This document shows positions 44,026 through 52,112 of a DNA stretch of 64,000 nucleotides, piece by piece (position 1 is the stretch's first letter; each line of letters starts with the position of its first letter). The translations under genes were made by a program, and so were the position numbers. Source of the DNA: Streptomyces sp. NBC_01439 (lineage in GTDB: Bacteria; Actinomycetota; Actinomycetes; Streptomycetales; Streptomycetaceae); assembly GCF_036227605.1 (NCBI RefSeq), contig NZ_CP109487.1, forward strand, positions 1,860,001 to 1,924,000, written 5' to 3'. The notes below the pieces were generated by a model, which saw only the letters and a list, made by a program, of their open reading frames with translations, did no database searches and was not told the origin of the DNA.

Positions 44026-44991
44026 TCAGATGTTGGTTGTGACCTGGGGTTTCGTGGTGCTCAGGTAGTGGTTGGTTTCGTATTCGGCGGGCGGGATGTG
44101 CCCTATCTCACCGTGGAGCCGGGTGTGGTTGTACCAGTCGGTCCATTCGGCGGTGGCGAGCTCGACCTGGGCGAGGGATCGCCAGGGCCGCTGCGGCTTG
44201 ATCACCTCGGTTTTGAAGAGGCCGATCGTGGACTCCATCAGCGCGTTGTCGTATGCGTTGCCGACCGATCCGATCGAGGCGGCGATGCCGGCCTTCTCCA
44301 AGTGTTCGGCCAGCGTGAAGGACGTATATTGCGAGCCCGCGTCCGAGTGATGAACCAACTCGCCTGGCAAGGGCGGGTGTTGGTCGCGGTCGCGTTGCCA
44401 CAGTCCCATGTCCAGTGCGTCCAGGACGAGCCGGGTCTGCTTCGTGGTCGAGGCGGACCAGCCGACGATGCGGCGGGAGAAGGTGTCCACGACGAAGGCG
44501 ACGTAGACGACGCCGGAGAACGTGGCGACGTGGGTAAAGTCGGCGACCCAGCAGCGGTTCGGCGCGGACGCGACGAAGTCGCGGTCGACCAGGTCCGGCG
44601 CCCTGGGCGCGGAGGGGTCCGGGATCGTGGTGATCACTCTCTTGCCGCGGACGGCGCCGGTGATGCCGAGCTCGCGCATCAGCCGTTCGACGGTGCAGCG
44701 GGCCACGGTCTGGCCCTGGCGGTTCAGGTGCCGCCAGATCTTCCTCGCGCCGTAGACACGGTAGTTGGCGTCGTATGCCTCCTTGATCAAGGTCTTCAGC
44801 TCGGTGTCGCGAACGGTGCGGGCCGAGGGTGCCTGCCGGCGTTTGTGGTGGGCGTAGTAGGTGGACGGGGCGATCTTGCAGTCGTGCTCGGTCAGAACAC
44901 GGCAGATCGGCTCGACTCCGCCGAAGCGGTCCCGGTGCTCGTCGATGAACGCTACGAGCGTGTGTGTGGCCGGTCGAGCTCGGCCGCGAAG
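44026..44991 (-). CDS. IS3-family transposase OrfB
   Basis: About 320 residues of the rve-type integrase core. HTH_21 lies in CKIAPSTYYAHHKRR. The DDE residues are in VADFTHVATFSG (first Asp), VHHSDAGSQYTS (second Asp) and NALMESTIGLFKTEVI (Glu). The usual terminal RLHGEIGHIPPAEYE is present. It has no own start, so expression should require -1 frameshifting from orfA. The slippery sequence is probably the TTTCTTC at 44994-44988. The element appears intact. Confidence 0.9.
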   Translation of the reverse strand, partial: LRGRARPATHTLVAFIDEHRDRFGGVEPICRVLTEHDCKIAPSTYYAHHKRRQAPSARTVRDTELKTLIKEAYDANYRVYGARKIWRHLNRQGQTVARCTVERLMRELGITGAVRGKRVITTIPDPSAPRAPDLVDRDFVASAPNRCWVADFTHVATFSGVVYVAFVVDTFSRRIVGWSASTTKQTRLVLDALDMGLWQRDRDQHPPLPGELVHHSDAGSQYTSFTLAEHLEKAGIAASIGSVGNAYDNALMESTIGLFKTEVIKPQRPWRSLAQVELATAEWTDWYNHTRLHGEIGHIPPAEYETNHYLSTTKPQVTTNI

Positions 44992-45278
44992 AAACTCGCC
45001 GCGGCCTTGAGGATCTCGTTCGCCCGCTTCAGCTCGGCGTTCTCCTTCTTCAGCCGCTTCAGCTCGGCCGACTCCTCCGTCGTCGTCCCGGGCCGGGTCC
45101 CGGCGTCGATCTCGTCCTGACGGACCCACTTGCGCAGCGTCTCGGTCGTGCCGATGCCGAGCTTCGCGGCGACCGCTTTCATCGCGGCCCACTCGGTGTC
45201 GTAGTCGGGCCGCACCTCGGCGACCATCCGCACCGCACGACGGCGCAGCTCAAGCGGGTACTGGGAAGGACGTGCCAT
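44952..45278 (-). CDS. IS3-family transposase OrfA
   Basis: A 108-residue protein with an N-terminal helix-turn-helix (HTH_Tnp_1: YPLELRRRAVRMVAEVRPDYDTEWAAMKAVAAKLGIGTTETLRKWVRQ). A leucine-zipper-like segment follows (ESAELKRLKKENAELKRANEILKAAASFF). It overlaps orfB, and the TTTCTTC codons near its end are the likely frameshift point that makes the OrfAB fusion transposase. Confidence 0.92.
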   Translation of the reverse strand: MARPSQYPLELRRRAVRMVAEVRPDYDTEWAAMKAVAAKLGIGTTETLRKWVRQDEIDAGTRPGTTTEESAELKRLKKENAELKRANEILKAAASFFAAELDRPHTRS

Positions 45279-45414
45279 GACTCGATCCTCTCAAACGATC
45301 GAGTCCCTACCGAACCCGGAACGGTTCAGCCCTTAGTAACGCGCCGCAAGAAGATGGTTCGGGGTGGTTGCGCTGACTGAAAGATCACAGTCAGCCCGTA
45401 GCGCCCCCGACTGA

Positions 45415-45540
45415 GAGGTTGCCAAGTCGCACCTGCACGAGCTGATCAAGCGGGGTCGGGTCCCGTTTCGTGTCGTCTCGTTAGGCAACCGGTATCGAGT
45501 AATCATCGCATCGCTCATCGGCTATCTGGAGGCAACCTGA
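45415..45540 (+). pseudogene. xis: Excisionase-type HTH fragment
   Basis: A 5'-truncated frame encodes EVAKSHLHELIKRGRVPFRV and then VSLGNRYRVIIASLIGYLEAT. This matches the recognition helix and wing of MerR-like HTH excisionases found before integrases on actinomycete integrative elements. The N-terminal half is lost on the side of the IS3 element, with a stop directly upstream. The integrase remnant follows 52 bp later, the normal xis-int order. Confidence 0.65.
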
Positions 45541-45592
45541 GGAGTGCGGGGTATCGCTGATGGTATGAGTGTTTGCATGAGGTGGGTACGCG

Positions 45593-45970
45593 ATGAGCAA
45601 GCCGATCAGCAAGACATCACTCAAGGGCGGCACGACCCGGTACCGCTTTGTGACCGATGGTCCGCGGCGGCCTGATGGCCGCAGACGCCAGATGAGAAGA
45701 ACGCCTCAAATTACGACAATGCCATCCGGCCCGCGCGATTGTTTCGTTCGTAATGCCGCTGAGCACGTGCGCGTTTCGCGCGACGCGCCACGAAAGGCGG
45801 CCTTTATCGAAGCAATCAAACAGGATCGGCTCTTCGGGGTGATGCTCCTGACCCTCACTGCTGAGCGTCCCGCCGAGGCGTGCGGCACTCTCTGGGAGCA
45901 GGATTTTACGACCGCAGCCTTCCCAAGCGGTCGCGGAACAAGGTGGTGCAGCGTCCGTGACGTCTTGTGA
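45593..45970 (+). pseudogene. int: Tyrosine integrase remnant
   Basis: The N-terminus reads SKTSLKGGTTRYRFVTDGPRRPDGRRRQMRRT, as in the Arm-binding domain of Streptomyces tyrosine integrases. Later AFIEAIKQDRLFGVMLLTLTAERPAEACGTLWEQDF matches the start of the catalytic domain, where the first catalytic Arg sits in an LRPAEACGL-like motif. The core-binding domain between them and the whole C-terminus with the active Tyr are missing. Non-functional. It adjoins the tRNA-Pro fragment. Confidence 0.7.
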
Positions 45971-45994
45971 CACGACAGCCCACACAAACGATCA

Positions 45995-46028
45995 AGGGCC
46001 TTGCCTCACCGAAGTGAAACAAGGCCCT
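45995..46028 (+). terminator. Terminator-like hairpin downstream of integrase remnant
   Basis: Arms AGGGCCTTG (45995-46003) and CAAGGCCCT (46020-46028) form a 9-bp perfect stem with a 16-nt loop. It lies between the integrase remnant and the tRNA fragment, where integrase genes of such elements usually end. Confidence 0.65.
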
Positions 46029-46055
46029 CATCTGCGACTACGGGAAGATTCCCTA

Positions 46056-46098
46056 GTCGGGACGACAGGATTTGAACCTGCGACCCCTTGACCCCCAG
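46056..46098 (-). other. tRNA-Pro 3' fragment, probable attachment site
   Basis: On the minus strand this is the anticodon-loop-to-3'-end half of a tRNA: CTGGGGGTCAAG, then GGGTCGCAGGTTCAAATCCTG and GTCGTCCCGAC. It includes the T-arm GGTTCAAATCC. The GGG in the loop suggests tRNA-Pro(GGG). The 5' half is absent, so it is not a functional tRNA. Next to an integrase remnant, it looks like the att site of an integrative element that duplicated the tRNA end. From memory, pSAM2-type elements also use tRNA-Pro. Confidence 0.7.
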
Positions 46099-46318
46099 AT
46101 GTGCGGGCCACCGGGATTGTCTGCACATAACAGATTTAATCCGGGCGCAAGTTGTGCGTGGGGAGGGCTATCGTGCGCCATCGCGCACACCGTATGGTCC
46201 CCAACTGGTCCCCAGGGCCCCTCGGAGGAGCACTCGCGGCAGACACCTCCGAGGCAGCCACCGCTGCCCAGCATCCGCCGGCAAAGCGCAGAGCCGGGTT
46301 GCGGCGCGCGGCGTTTGT

Positions 46319-46519
46319 CACGGGCTGCTGGCCATGCTCCTCGGGTGTGCCTGGGCCGACCCGATCGCCGCCCTGGTGATCGCCTCCGTAGCCGTCAAGG
46401 AAGGCCGTGACGCCTGGCGCGGCGAGTCCTGCTGCGGCCCCATGCCTGTCGGCGACGCGATCAAACCTGGCGAGACCGAGGCCAACTGCACGTGCCCGCC
46501 CGGCTGCGACTGCTGCTGA
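46319..46519 (+). pseudogene. Cation-efflux family protein, C-terminal remnant
   Basis: The frame encodes HGLLAMLLGCAWADPIAALV then IASVAVKEGRDAWRGESCCG, ending in a Cys-rich tail (NCTCPPGCDCC). WADPIAALVI and KEGxDAWRG are typical of the last membrane segments of cation-diffusion-like transporters in Streptomyces. The preceding ~180 residues are missing; upstream sequence is out of frame. Integration and deletion at the att site next to it probably removed them. Confidence 0.6.
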
Positions 46520-46618
46520 CAGTGCACGCGGTCAGCTGAGCACGTCGATCGCATGCCGAAAGACCCCGTTACCCCGTCGACACGGGCTCGCCTCCTCACG
46601 GTGATGGCGTCACCCGGC

Positions 46619-47158
46619 TCACGGAGTCAGCTCCCGCAGGTCCAGCGGCATTCTCCAGAAGTTGCGTCGGCGTGCGGCATCGAGCTCGCTCTGGAGTGGA
46701 GACGGAGGCACAACGAGAACAGGGCAGGCGGCGTGCGCGAGGCAGTAGCGAGCCACCGAAGGGCGGACGAGGCGGCGCAACGCGGCGCGTGATCCCGTGC
46801 CGACGACGAGGAGGTCGTCCACGTCGCGGGCAGCGTCCACGAGGGCCGCGCCCGGGGTCCCCCGTACCGTGAGGCCGGCGACAGTGACACCGGGCTTTAC
46901 GGCACCGAACGCCGTATCGAGGACCTCGCGGAGTCTTTCGACAACCGCGGCGCGGCATTCCGCCAGGGCGGAGGGCCCGAGGCTGTTGCGGCTTCCGAGC
47001 TCACCGCCCGGTAACTGCCAGGCCAGGACGACCCGCAGCTCCGCGTCGCGCACGCGGGCCTCTGCGGCCGCCCGGTGCAGCGCGGACAGACTCCCCGGCG
47101 TTCCCGTCACACCGACCACGACTCTTCGCACGGCCTCTTCCCTCTCTGCTTCGTCCAC
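46619..47158 (-). CDS. Universal stress protein (UspA family)
   Basis: A 179-residue single USP domain. VVVGVTGTPGSLSALHRAAAEARVRDAELRVVLAW forms the first strand and helix, and the C-terminal nucleotide loop is DDLLVVGTGSRAALRRLVRPSVARYCLAHAACPVLVVPP. The G-2x-G-9x-G-S/T ATP motif is only partly kept (GTGSRAALRRL...PSVA). It probably acts in stress or dormancy responses. It stands alone on the minus strand with its back to the island boundary. Confidence 0.9.
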   Translation of the reverse strand: MDEAEREEAVRRVVVGVTGTPGSLSALHRAAAEARVRDAELRVVLAWQLPGGELGSRNSLGPSALAECRAAVVERLREVLDTAFGAVKPGVTVAGLTVRGTPGAALVDAARDVDDLLVVGTGSRAALRRLVRPSVARYCLAHAACPVLVVPPSPLQSELDAARRRNFWRMPLDLRELTP

Positions 47159-47423
47159 CAGTTCCCATAGAAGAGCCGGAATGGAGGATGACGTGATGTT
47201 GCTGATGGCCTTCTAACGCGGAGATCCGTAACCATGACGGGATTCTGATGCCCGTGGCTCCGGCCGTCAGTGATCCGTAAGAACATGGCCGGTCGCCGTA
47301 TGGGTCCCGTTACGAGGTGGCCACAGGTGCAGGGGTGCGGGGATAGCTTCGATGACGCGCCCCGGCCCGCCTCCCCGCAGCCGGGGCGCCAATCGCCACT
47401 CGTGGTTCCTCAGGGAGGGCCCC

Positions 47424-47786
47424 ATGTGTTTGTTCCTGTACGACGACGACCCCGAGCCTGAAGAACAGGCCCCGGCCGGGCCTTTGTACGTGCCCGCCCG
47501 GCCGGGAGGAGCACACCAGGTGGTGCGGCTGTTCCGCACCCCGTTGGGAACCCGTACCGCCGTCGGCTTCACCAGCCCGGACCGGCTCGCCGCCGCGCTC
47601 GGCACGGCCCAGCCCTGGATCCGGCTCTCCGAAGCCGCTCTCCGGGCAATGTCCGAACCGCTCGGGGTGAACCTGCTGACCGTCGACCCGACCCTCACCG
47701 CTCCCCCGGTCACCGCGGCCGCGAGCACCGCCCTGCTCGCGGCACCGGTCACGCAGGCACCCGGAACCACGGCCCGGACGGCCTGA
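47424..47786 (+). CDS. SAV_915 family protein
   Basis: A 120-residue protein starting at ATG 47424 (MCLFLYDDDPEPEEQ) behind AGGGAGGG. The core VPARPGGAHQVVRLFRTPLGTRTAVGFTSPDRLAAALG fits the SAV_915 family, small streptomycete proteins of unknown function. The tail is Ala/Thr-rich. It ends 11 bp before the lysA start, so the two are co-transcribed. Confidence 0.75.
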   Translation: MCLFLYDDDPEPEEQAPAGPLYVPARPGGAHQVVRLFRTPLGTRTAVGFTSPDRLAAALGTAQPWIRLSEAALRAMSEPLGVNLLTVDPTLTAPPVTAAASTALLAAPVTQAPGTTARTA

Positions 47787-47797
47787 AGGGATCACAC

Positions 47798-49132
47798 ATG
47801 ACTATCACCGCGCTCTCCGCCATACCGACCGACGCGCGTGAACTCTCCATATGGCCCGCGTCCATGACGCCACTCCCGCACGGCGGCCTGGCCGTCGGCG
47901 GGGTACCCCTCACCGAGATCGCCGACCGGTTCGACACACCGGCCTACGTGCTGGACGAGGGCGAGGTGCGCGGGCGCTGCCGCACCTACCGGAACGCGTT
48001 CCCCGACGCCGATGTGCTGTACGCCGCCAAGGCGTTCCTGTCCCGCGCCATGGTGCGCTGGGTCCAGGACGAGGGACTGGGCCTCGACGTGTGCTCCGCC
48101 GGGGAGCTGGAGCTCGCCGTCACCGCCGGCTTCCCGCCCGAGCGCATCGTGCTGCACGGCAACGCCAAGTCGCCCCGCGACCTGGCGGCGGCGCTACGCC
48201 TCGGTGTGGGGCGGATCGTCATCGACAGTCCGTCCGAGATCGCGAGGATCGCGGCCGCCGTCGGCCCCGACGGGCGCCAGAAGGTCATGGTGCGGGTGGT
48301 GCCGGGCGTCTCGGCCGGCGGCCACGACAAGATCCGCACCGGTACGGACGACCAGAAGTTCGGTCTGTCCCTCACCGACGGGGGCGCGCAGCACGCCGTC
48401 ACACGGATCCTCGGCCAGCCGCAGCTCGAACTGACCGGCCTGCACTGCCACATCGGCTCCCAGATCTCCGACGTGAAGCCCTATCTGGTCGCGCTGCGCC
48501 GGATGGTGGGGCTGATGGCCCGCATCCGCGACGCGCACGGCGTCGTCCTGCCCGAGCTGGACATGGGCGGCGGCCACGGCATTGCCTACCGGCCCGGTGA
48601 ACCCGCCTTGGACCTGACCGCGCTGGCCCGACGGCTGCGGGCGGAGCTCATTGAGGGCTGCGCCGCTGCCCGGCTGACCGTCCCCCGGCTTCTCATCGAG
48701 CCCGGGCGGGCCGTCGTCGGGCCGGCCGGAGTCGCGCTGTACCGGGTGCTCGCCGTCAAGCACACCGGCGAAAAGGTGTTCGTCGCCGTCGACGGCGGCA
48801 TGAGCGACAACCCCCGGCCCGCCCTGTACGGGGTGCGCTACGCACCCCGCCTGATCGGCCGCCGCTCGACGGCCGGACCCCGTACGACCACGGTCGTCGG
48901 CCGCCACTGCGAGGCCGGCGACGTCCTCGCCGCCGACGTGCACCTGCCCGGCGACATCCGCCCCGGCGACCTGCTCGCCGTTCCGGTTGCCGGTGCCTAC
49001 CAGCTGTGCATGGCATCCGGCTACAACCTGGTCGGCCGCCCCGCCGTCGTCGCCGTCCACGAGGGCACTGCCCGGCTCCTTGTCCGGTGCGAAACCCTGC
49101 AGGACTACCGGAACCGGGACATCGGCATCTAA
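47798..49132 (+). CDS. lysA: Diaminopimelate decarboxylase
   Basis: A 444-residue PLP-dependent fold-III decarboxylase that converts meso-diaminopimelate to lysine. The PLP lysine is in VLYAAKAFLSRAM. The glycine-rich phosphate site is LDMGGGHGIAYR. HCHIGSQ holds the conserved His/Gly region. EPGRAVVGPAGVALYRV and GRHCEAGDVLAADVHLPGDI (Cys of the substrate site) follow, and VPVAGAYQLCMASGYNLVGRPA ends the barrel. A duplicated piece of such a gene's 3' end is found at 54251-54375. As a SAV_915-linked copy it may belong to a secondary or secreted-metabolite locus in place of the main lysine operon. Confidence 0.92.
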   Translation: MTITALSAIPTDARELSIWPASMTPLPHGGLAVGGVPLTEIADRFDTPAYVLDEGEVRGRCRTYRNAFPDADVLYAAKAFLSRAMVRWVQDEGLGLDVCSAGELELAVTAGFPPERIVLHGNAKSPRDLAAALRLGVGRIVIDSPSEIARIAAAVGPDGRQKVMVRVVPGVSAGGHDKIRTGTDDQKFGLSLTDGGAQHAVTRILGQPQLELTGLHCHIGSQISDVKPYLVALRRMVGLMARIRDAHGVVLPELDMGGGHGIAYRPGEPALDLTALARRLRAELIEGCAAARLTVPRLLIEPGRAVVGPAGVALYRVLAVKHTGEKVFVAVDGGMSDNPRPALYGVRYAPRLIGRRSTAGPRTTTVVGRHCEAGDVLAADVHLPGDIRPGDLLAVPVAGAYQLCMASGYNLVGRPAVVAVHEGTARLLVRCETLQDYRNRDIGI

Positions 49133-49268
49133 GACCACGCCAAGGCACGTCCGCCGCCTACGCTTCTTCATGTCTTCATGGTGAGATGCGGGAAGAAGTG
49201 GTCATGGACGATCGCGACGCGTAGCCATCCGAGCTGAGATCGCGTAGGTGCGGCGGCCGGGCGGATCG

Positions 49269-49553
49269 TCAGCCCTGATGACCGCCCGGTGCCTGCAGCA
49301 GCCGGTCCAACTCCTTCCCGGCCTCTTCGTATCCGGCATCGAAGATCCGTTGCAGCTCACGCAGGTCACCGGCTGCCACCGCGCGTCGGGTGAGTAGGAA
49401 CCCGGCGTGCCGGGATCCCTCGTCCAACAGGTCGCTCAGCTCCGCGAGGTCGTCAGCCATGTCCGCGAGGTCGGCCAGCCGGTCCAGCGCGGTCTCGTTG
49501 CCCTCGTCGGCCAGCTCGCGGAGGGTCTCCCGATCGGGATTCGTGTTCTCCAT
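49269..49553 (-). CDS. Small helical protein, unknown, divergent from MerR gene
   Basis: A 94-residue acidic protein starting at ATG 49553 (MENTNPDRETLRELADEGNETALDRLADLADMADDLAELSDLLDEGSRHAGFLLTRRA). It consists of Leu/Asp/Glu-rich helices reminiscent of Sel1/TPR-like helical hairpins. It lies divergent from the MerR gene, with the MerR-type palindrome between them. It is therefore probably controlled by that regulator. Function unknown. Confidence 0.7.
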   Translation of the reverse strand: MENTNPDRETLRELADEGNETALDRLADLADMADDLAELSDLLDEGSRHAGFLLTRRAVAAGDLRELQRIFDAGYEEAGKELDRLLQAPGGHQG

Positions 49554-49567
49554 GACGCCATGCTGCA

Positions 49568-49588
49568 ACCTTGCCCCTGGGGCAAGGT
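49568..49588. promoter_or_regulatory. MerR-type operator
   Basis: A 21-bp dyad, ACCTTGCCCC / (T)GGGGCAAGGT, overlaps both divergent promoters. The strong symmetric arms fit the binding sites of drug-responsive MerR regulators. Confidence 0.75.
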
Positions 49589-49607
49589 CAAGTGGGACGA
49601 TGAGCGC

Positions 49608-50339
49608 GTGATCACCATCGGACAGCTGGCCGGCTACATCGGAGTGTCGATCAAGACCGTCCGCGTTTACCACGACAAGGGACTGCTCCCCGAACCCGAC
49701 CGCGACGCGTCCGGCTACCGGCGGTACGGTGCGAACGACGCCGTCGAACTGATCAAGATCCGGACACTGGCAGAAGCCGGCGTCCCTCTGGCTCGTATCC
49801 GGGATCTGAGAGCGGCGAGCGACGAGGAATTCCGGCAGGCGCTGGGCGAGATCGACGACGAACTCGGCGCCCGCATCCGCAGCCTGCAGGAAACACAGGG
49901 GCGCCTACACCGGCTCGCCGCCGGGCGGCTGGTACCGCTACCCGGCGAAGTCGTCGCCCATCTGGAGGACCTGGCCCGTTGGGGATTCACGCCTCGATGG
50001 GTGGACCTGCAACGCGACCTGTGGATCCTCGTGTTCGCCACCCACCCGGACCGTGCCATCACCCTGTTTCACGACCAGGCCCAGATCTTGGCCGACCCGA
50101 CGCTACGGCAGCTCTTCCTCGGCTACGACCACGCGCACGACCTCGACGCCGACGACCCGCGCCTCGACGACCTCGCCCACCGCATCGCCGAGGCGAACCG
50201 GGAGCGCTACGGGTCCGACGAACGGCCCGGCCTGGATAAGGACTCCGAGATCCCCGCCCTCATCCAGGGCACGGTCAACGCTTCGTCCCCGGCATGGGAA
50301 CGACTCGACTCGCTCATTCGCGCCCAACTGAACGCATGA
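49608..50339 (+). CDS. MerR-family transcriptional regulator
   Basis: A 243-residue MerR protein starting at GTG 49608. The N-terminal HTH is ITIGQLAGYIGVSIKTVRVYHDKGLLPEPDRDASGYRRYGANDAVELIKI (1-55), followed by the dimerisation helix LARIRDLRAASDEEFRQALGEIDDELGARIRSLQETQGRLHRLAAG. The C-terminal 120 residues form an effector-binding helical domain without a Cys pair, so metals are unlikely. The palindrome at 49568 is its expected site. Confidence 0.9.
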   Translation: MITIGQLAGYIGVSIKTVRVYHDKGLLPEPDRDASGYRRYGANDAVELIKIRTLAEAGVPLARIRDLRAASDEEFRQALGEIDDELGARIRSLQETQGRLHRLAAGRLVPLPGEVVAHLEDLARWGFTPRWVDLQRDLWILVFATHPDRAITLFHDQAQILADPTLRQLFLGYDHAHDLDADDPRLDDLAHRIAEANRERYGSDERPGLDKDSEIPALIQGTVNASSPAWERLDSLIRAQLNA

Positions 50340-50573
50340 CATGAGCACCCTGAAGCGATCTGCGAGGCGCGCCTCATCTCGGACCATCACAATACCCTTG
50401 GCTGCGGCGTGGAGCGGGGTGGGCGAGGGCGCCATCTTTCCAGGTCGACCCGCATGGCACGGCGAGGGGTCTGTTCACCGTCCCAGTACGGCGCCGCAGA
50501 CGCGATCGACGCAGGCGGGCACCCCAGCGGTGGCGGACGACCGTAGACGGCGTCACCTGCAACTGGCTCGCGG

Positions 50574-50939
50574 TCACGCGTCCCAAGCGACCGGGAGATA
50601 CCTCACCCCGCAGATGTCCCGCGTCTCGGGACGCAGGACAACCTCCGCGGCCGGTACGGCCATGCGCAGCGTGGGAACGCACTCGAGAAGCGCGGAGAAC
50701 GCGACCCGCATCTCGACACGGGCCAGCTGCGCACCCAAGCACCCGGTCTCGCCGTGGCCGGAGGACCAGGTGCCCGCCCCGCCGGACTCCCTCCGGAGGT
50801 CGAGCACGTGGGGAACGGCGTAGTGCTCGGGGTCCCGGCACCCCCACGTGTAGGCGAAGCGTCGGGGTTCGTCCCGTGCGGACGCGATCCGCAGCGGCGA
50901 CGGGACGTGTACGTGGTCGACGACGACGCTTTGCACCAC
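50574..50939 (-). pseudogene. Cytochrome P450 C-terminal remnant
   Basis: The frame reads IASARDEPRRFAYTWGCRDPEHYAVPHVLDLRRE, then SSGHGETGCLGAQLARVEMRVAFSALLECVPTLRMAVP. It ends RYLPVAW, the usual end of a P450. The haem loop keeps the Cys (GCLGAQLAR) but the preceding His is replaced. The N-terminal ~280 residues, including the I-helix, are missing. Not a functional gene. Confidence 0.8.
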
Positions 50940-51060
50940 TCGATCGCGATCAGCTCGAGGGCAGACGCTCGAGGCCGGCAGTGGCGCGGATCGCAGGGTC
51001 CGGTACCTGTTCGCCGATTGCTGGCACCCTCCACTACTCGGTGGTACCGTATAGCCGTAC

Positions 51061-51080
51061 TCGGTACTACGCAGTACCGA
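51061..51080. promoter_or_regulatory. PadR-type operator
   Basis: TCGGTACTACGCAGTACCGA is a perfect 8-bp inverted repeat with a 4-nt centre. It lies 25 bp upstream of the padR start, and a further TACC half-site precedes it (51043). It is the expected autoregulatory site. Confidence 0.8.
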
Positions 51081-51104
51081 TGGCGCCGAGGAGGAAGACT
51101 TGAG

Positions 51105-51431
51105 ATGGACGACCTGACGGAGATGCTGAAGGGCACGCTCGAAGGGTGCGTGCTCGAGATCATCGACCGCGAGGAGACCTACGGGTACGCCATCACCCGT
51201 CAGCTGAACGAGCTGGGCTTCACCGACGTCATCGAGGGGACGGTGTACACCATCTTGCTGCGACTGGAGAGGAACGGACTCGTCCAGGTGACGAAGCGAC
51301 CATCCGGGGTCGGTCCCCCGCGCAAGTTCTTCGCGCTCAACGACGCGGGCCGCGAGGAGCTCGCGAAGTTCTGGGCGAAATGGCAGTACGTCTCATCACG
51401 CATCGACAAGCTCAAGGAGGGCGGGAGATGA
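51105..51431 (+). CDS. PadR-family transcriptional regulator
   Basis: A 108-residue PadR repressor with GAGGAGGAAGAC before ATG 51105. The winged helix is LKGTLEGCVLEIIDREETYGYAITRQLNELGFTDVIEGTVYTILLRLERNGLVQVTKRPSGVGPPRKFFALNDAGREEL. It opens a five-gene unit. The stop overlaps the ATG of the next gene. It probably represses the operon until a ligand binds. Confidence 0.92.
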   Translation: MDDLTEMLKGTLEGCVLEIIDREETYGYAITRQLNELGFTDVIEGTVYTILLRLERNGLVQVTKRPSGVGPPRKFFALNDAGREELAKFWAKWQYVSSRIDKLKEGGR

Positions 51432-51784
51432 ACTTCTGGGAGACCATCACAGGCAGCGATCTCACCAGGGAATGGAAGGCGTTCGAAGCCCGGGCCGCCG
51501 CCCTGCCGGGTGACTACCGGGCGGCATGGGAACAGATCAAGGTCGGCCTGCTCCCCCACGGGGACTTCACCGGCCGCAACCTGATGCCGATCCTCGACGC
51601 CGCCCTGGGACTGCTCGAAGAAACGGCGGCGGACGGGCAGAGCGTCCAGGAGGTGCTCGGCGACGACATCCGGGGCTTCTGCACGGCACTGGCCGGCGGC
51701 GAAGGGGCCCGAACCTATCGCGACCGCTGGCGCGAGCAGTTGAACAGGAACGTCGCCAGGAAATTGAGCAGGCTGGGAGGCTGA
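51428..51784 (+). CDS. DUF1048 protein (first)
   Basis: A 118-residue DUF1048 family protein (compare the Bacillus/Lactococcus small helical proteins of PadR operons). Visible features are FWETITGSDLTREWKAFEARAAALPGDYRAAWEQIKVGLL, then ETAADGQSVQEVLGDDIRGFCTAL. It is overlapped by the PadR gene through ATGA coupling and followed by a paralogue 1 bp later. DUF1048 proteins are thought to modulate PadR; no enzymatic role is visible. Confidence 0.85.
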   Translation: MNFWETITGSDLTREWKAFEARAAALPGDYRAAWEQIKVGLLPHGDFTGRNLMPILDAALGLLEETAADGQSVQEVLGDDIRGFCTALAGGEGARTYRDRWREQLNRNVARKLSRLGG

Positions 51785-51785
51785 C

Positions 51786-52112
51786 ATGGGCATCCAGGAC
51801 ATCATCGAGGGCAAGAAGCAGTGGCGGGCGCACACGGCTCGGGTCAAGGCGCTCCCGCCGGACTACCAGATCGTCTACAAGGAGATGCAGAAGTACCTGT
51901 TCAAGGTCGGACCGATCGACCTGCCTGACGGGCCCCTGCTCCCCGGGATCGTCGACTTCTTCGAGGAGGGCGTCGCAGCGGGCAAGGGCGTCTTGCAACT
52001 CATCGGCAGCGACGTCGCGGCGTTCTGTGACGACCTGATCAAGGACTCTCCGACCTATGCGGACGCCTACCAGGAATCCCTCAACAGGGAACCCGGCACG
52101 GCCGGGAAGTAG
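51786..52112 (+). CDS. DUF1048 protein (second)
   Basis: A 108-residue paralogue of the preceding gene with the same DUF1048 signature: HTARVKALPPDYQIVYKEMQKYLF, then GVAAGKGVLQLIGSDVAAFCDDLI. It is the third gene of the PadR operon. The ABC transporter genes start 314 bp downstream. Confidence 0.85.
   Translation: MGIQDIIEGKKQWRAHTARVKALPPDYQIVYKEMQKYLFKVGPIDLPDGPLLPGIVDFFEEGVAAGKGVLQLIGSDVAAFCDDLIKDSPTYADAYQESLNREPGTAGK

Larger units (their letters stand above)
43999..45328 (-). mobile_element. Complete IS3-family insertion sequence
   Basis: A 1330-bp element bounded by 22-bp perfect inverted repeats (TGAACCGTTCCGGGTTCGGT, then AG). The left copy lies at 43999-44020 and the right copy at 45307-45328. 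It holds orfA and orfB with a -1 frameshift site. The flanking bases (CAG on the left, GCC on the right) show no target duplication. That suggests a later deletion or rearrangement on one side, consistent with the missing half of the IS5 element. Confidence 0.92.

Noticed and set aside
43990..45335. Target-site duplication of the IS3 element
   Set aside because: Flanking triplets differ (CAG left, GCC right), so no duplication is claimed.
46056..46098. A functional tRNA gene
   Set aside because: Only the 3' half is present; the acceptor 5' strand and D-arm are absent.
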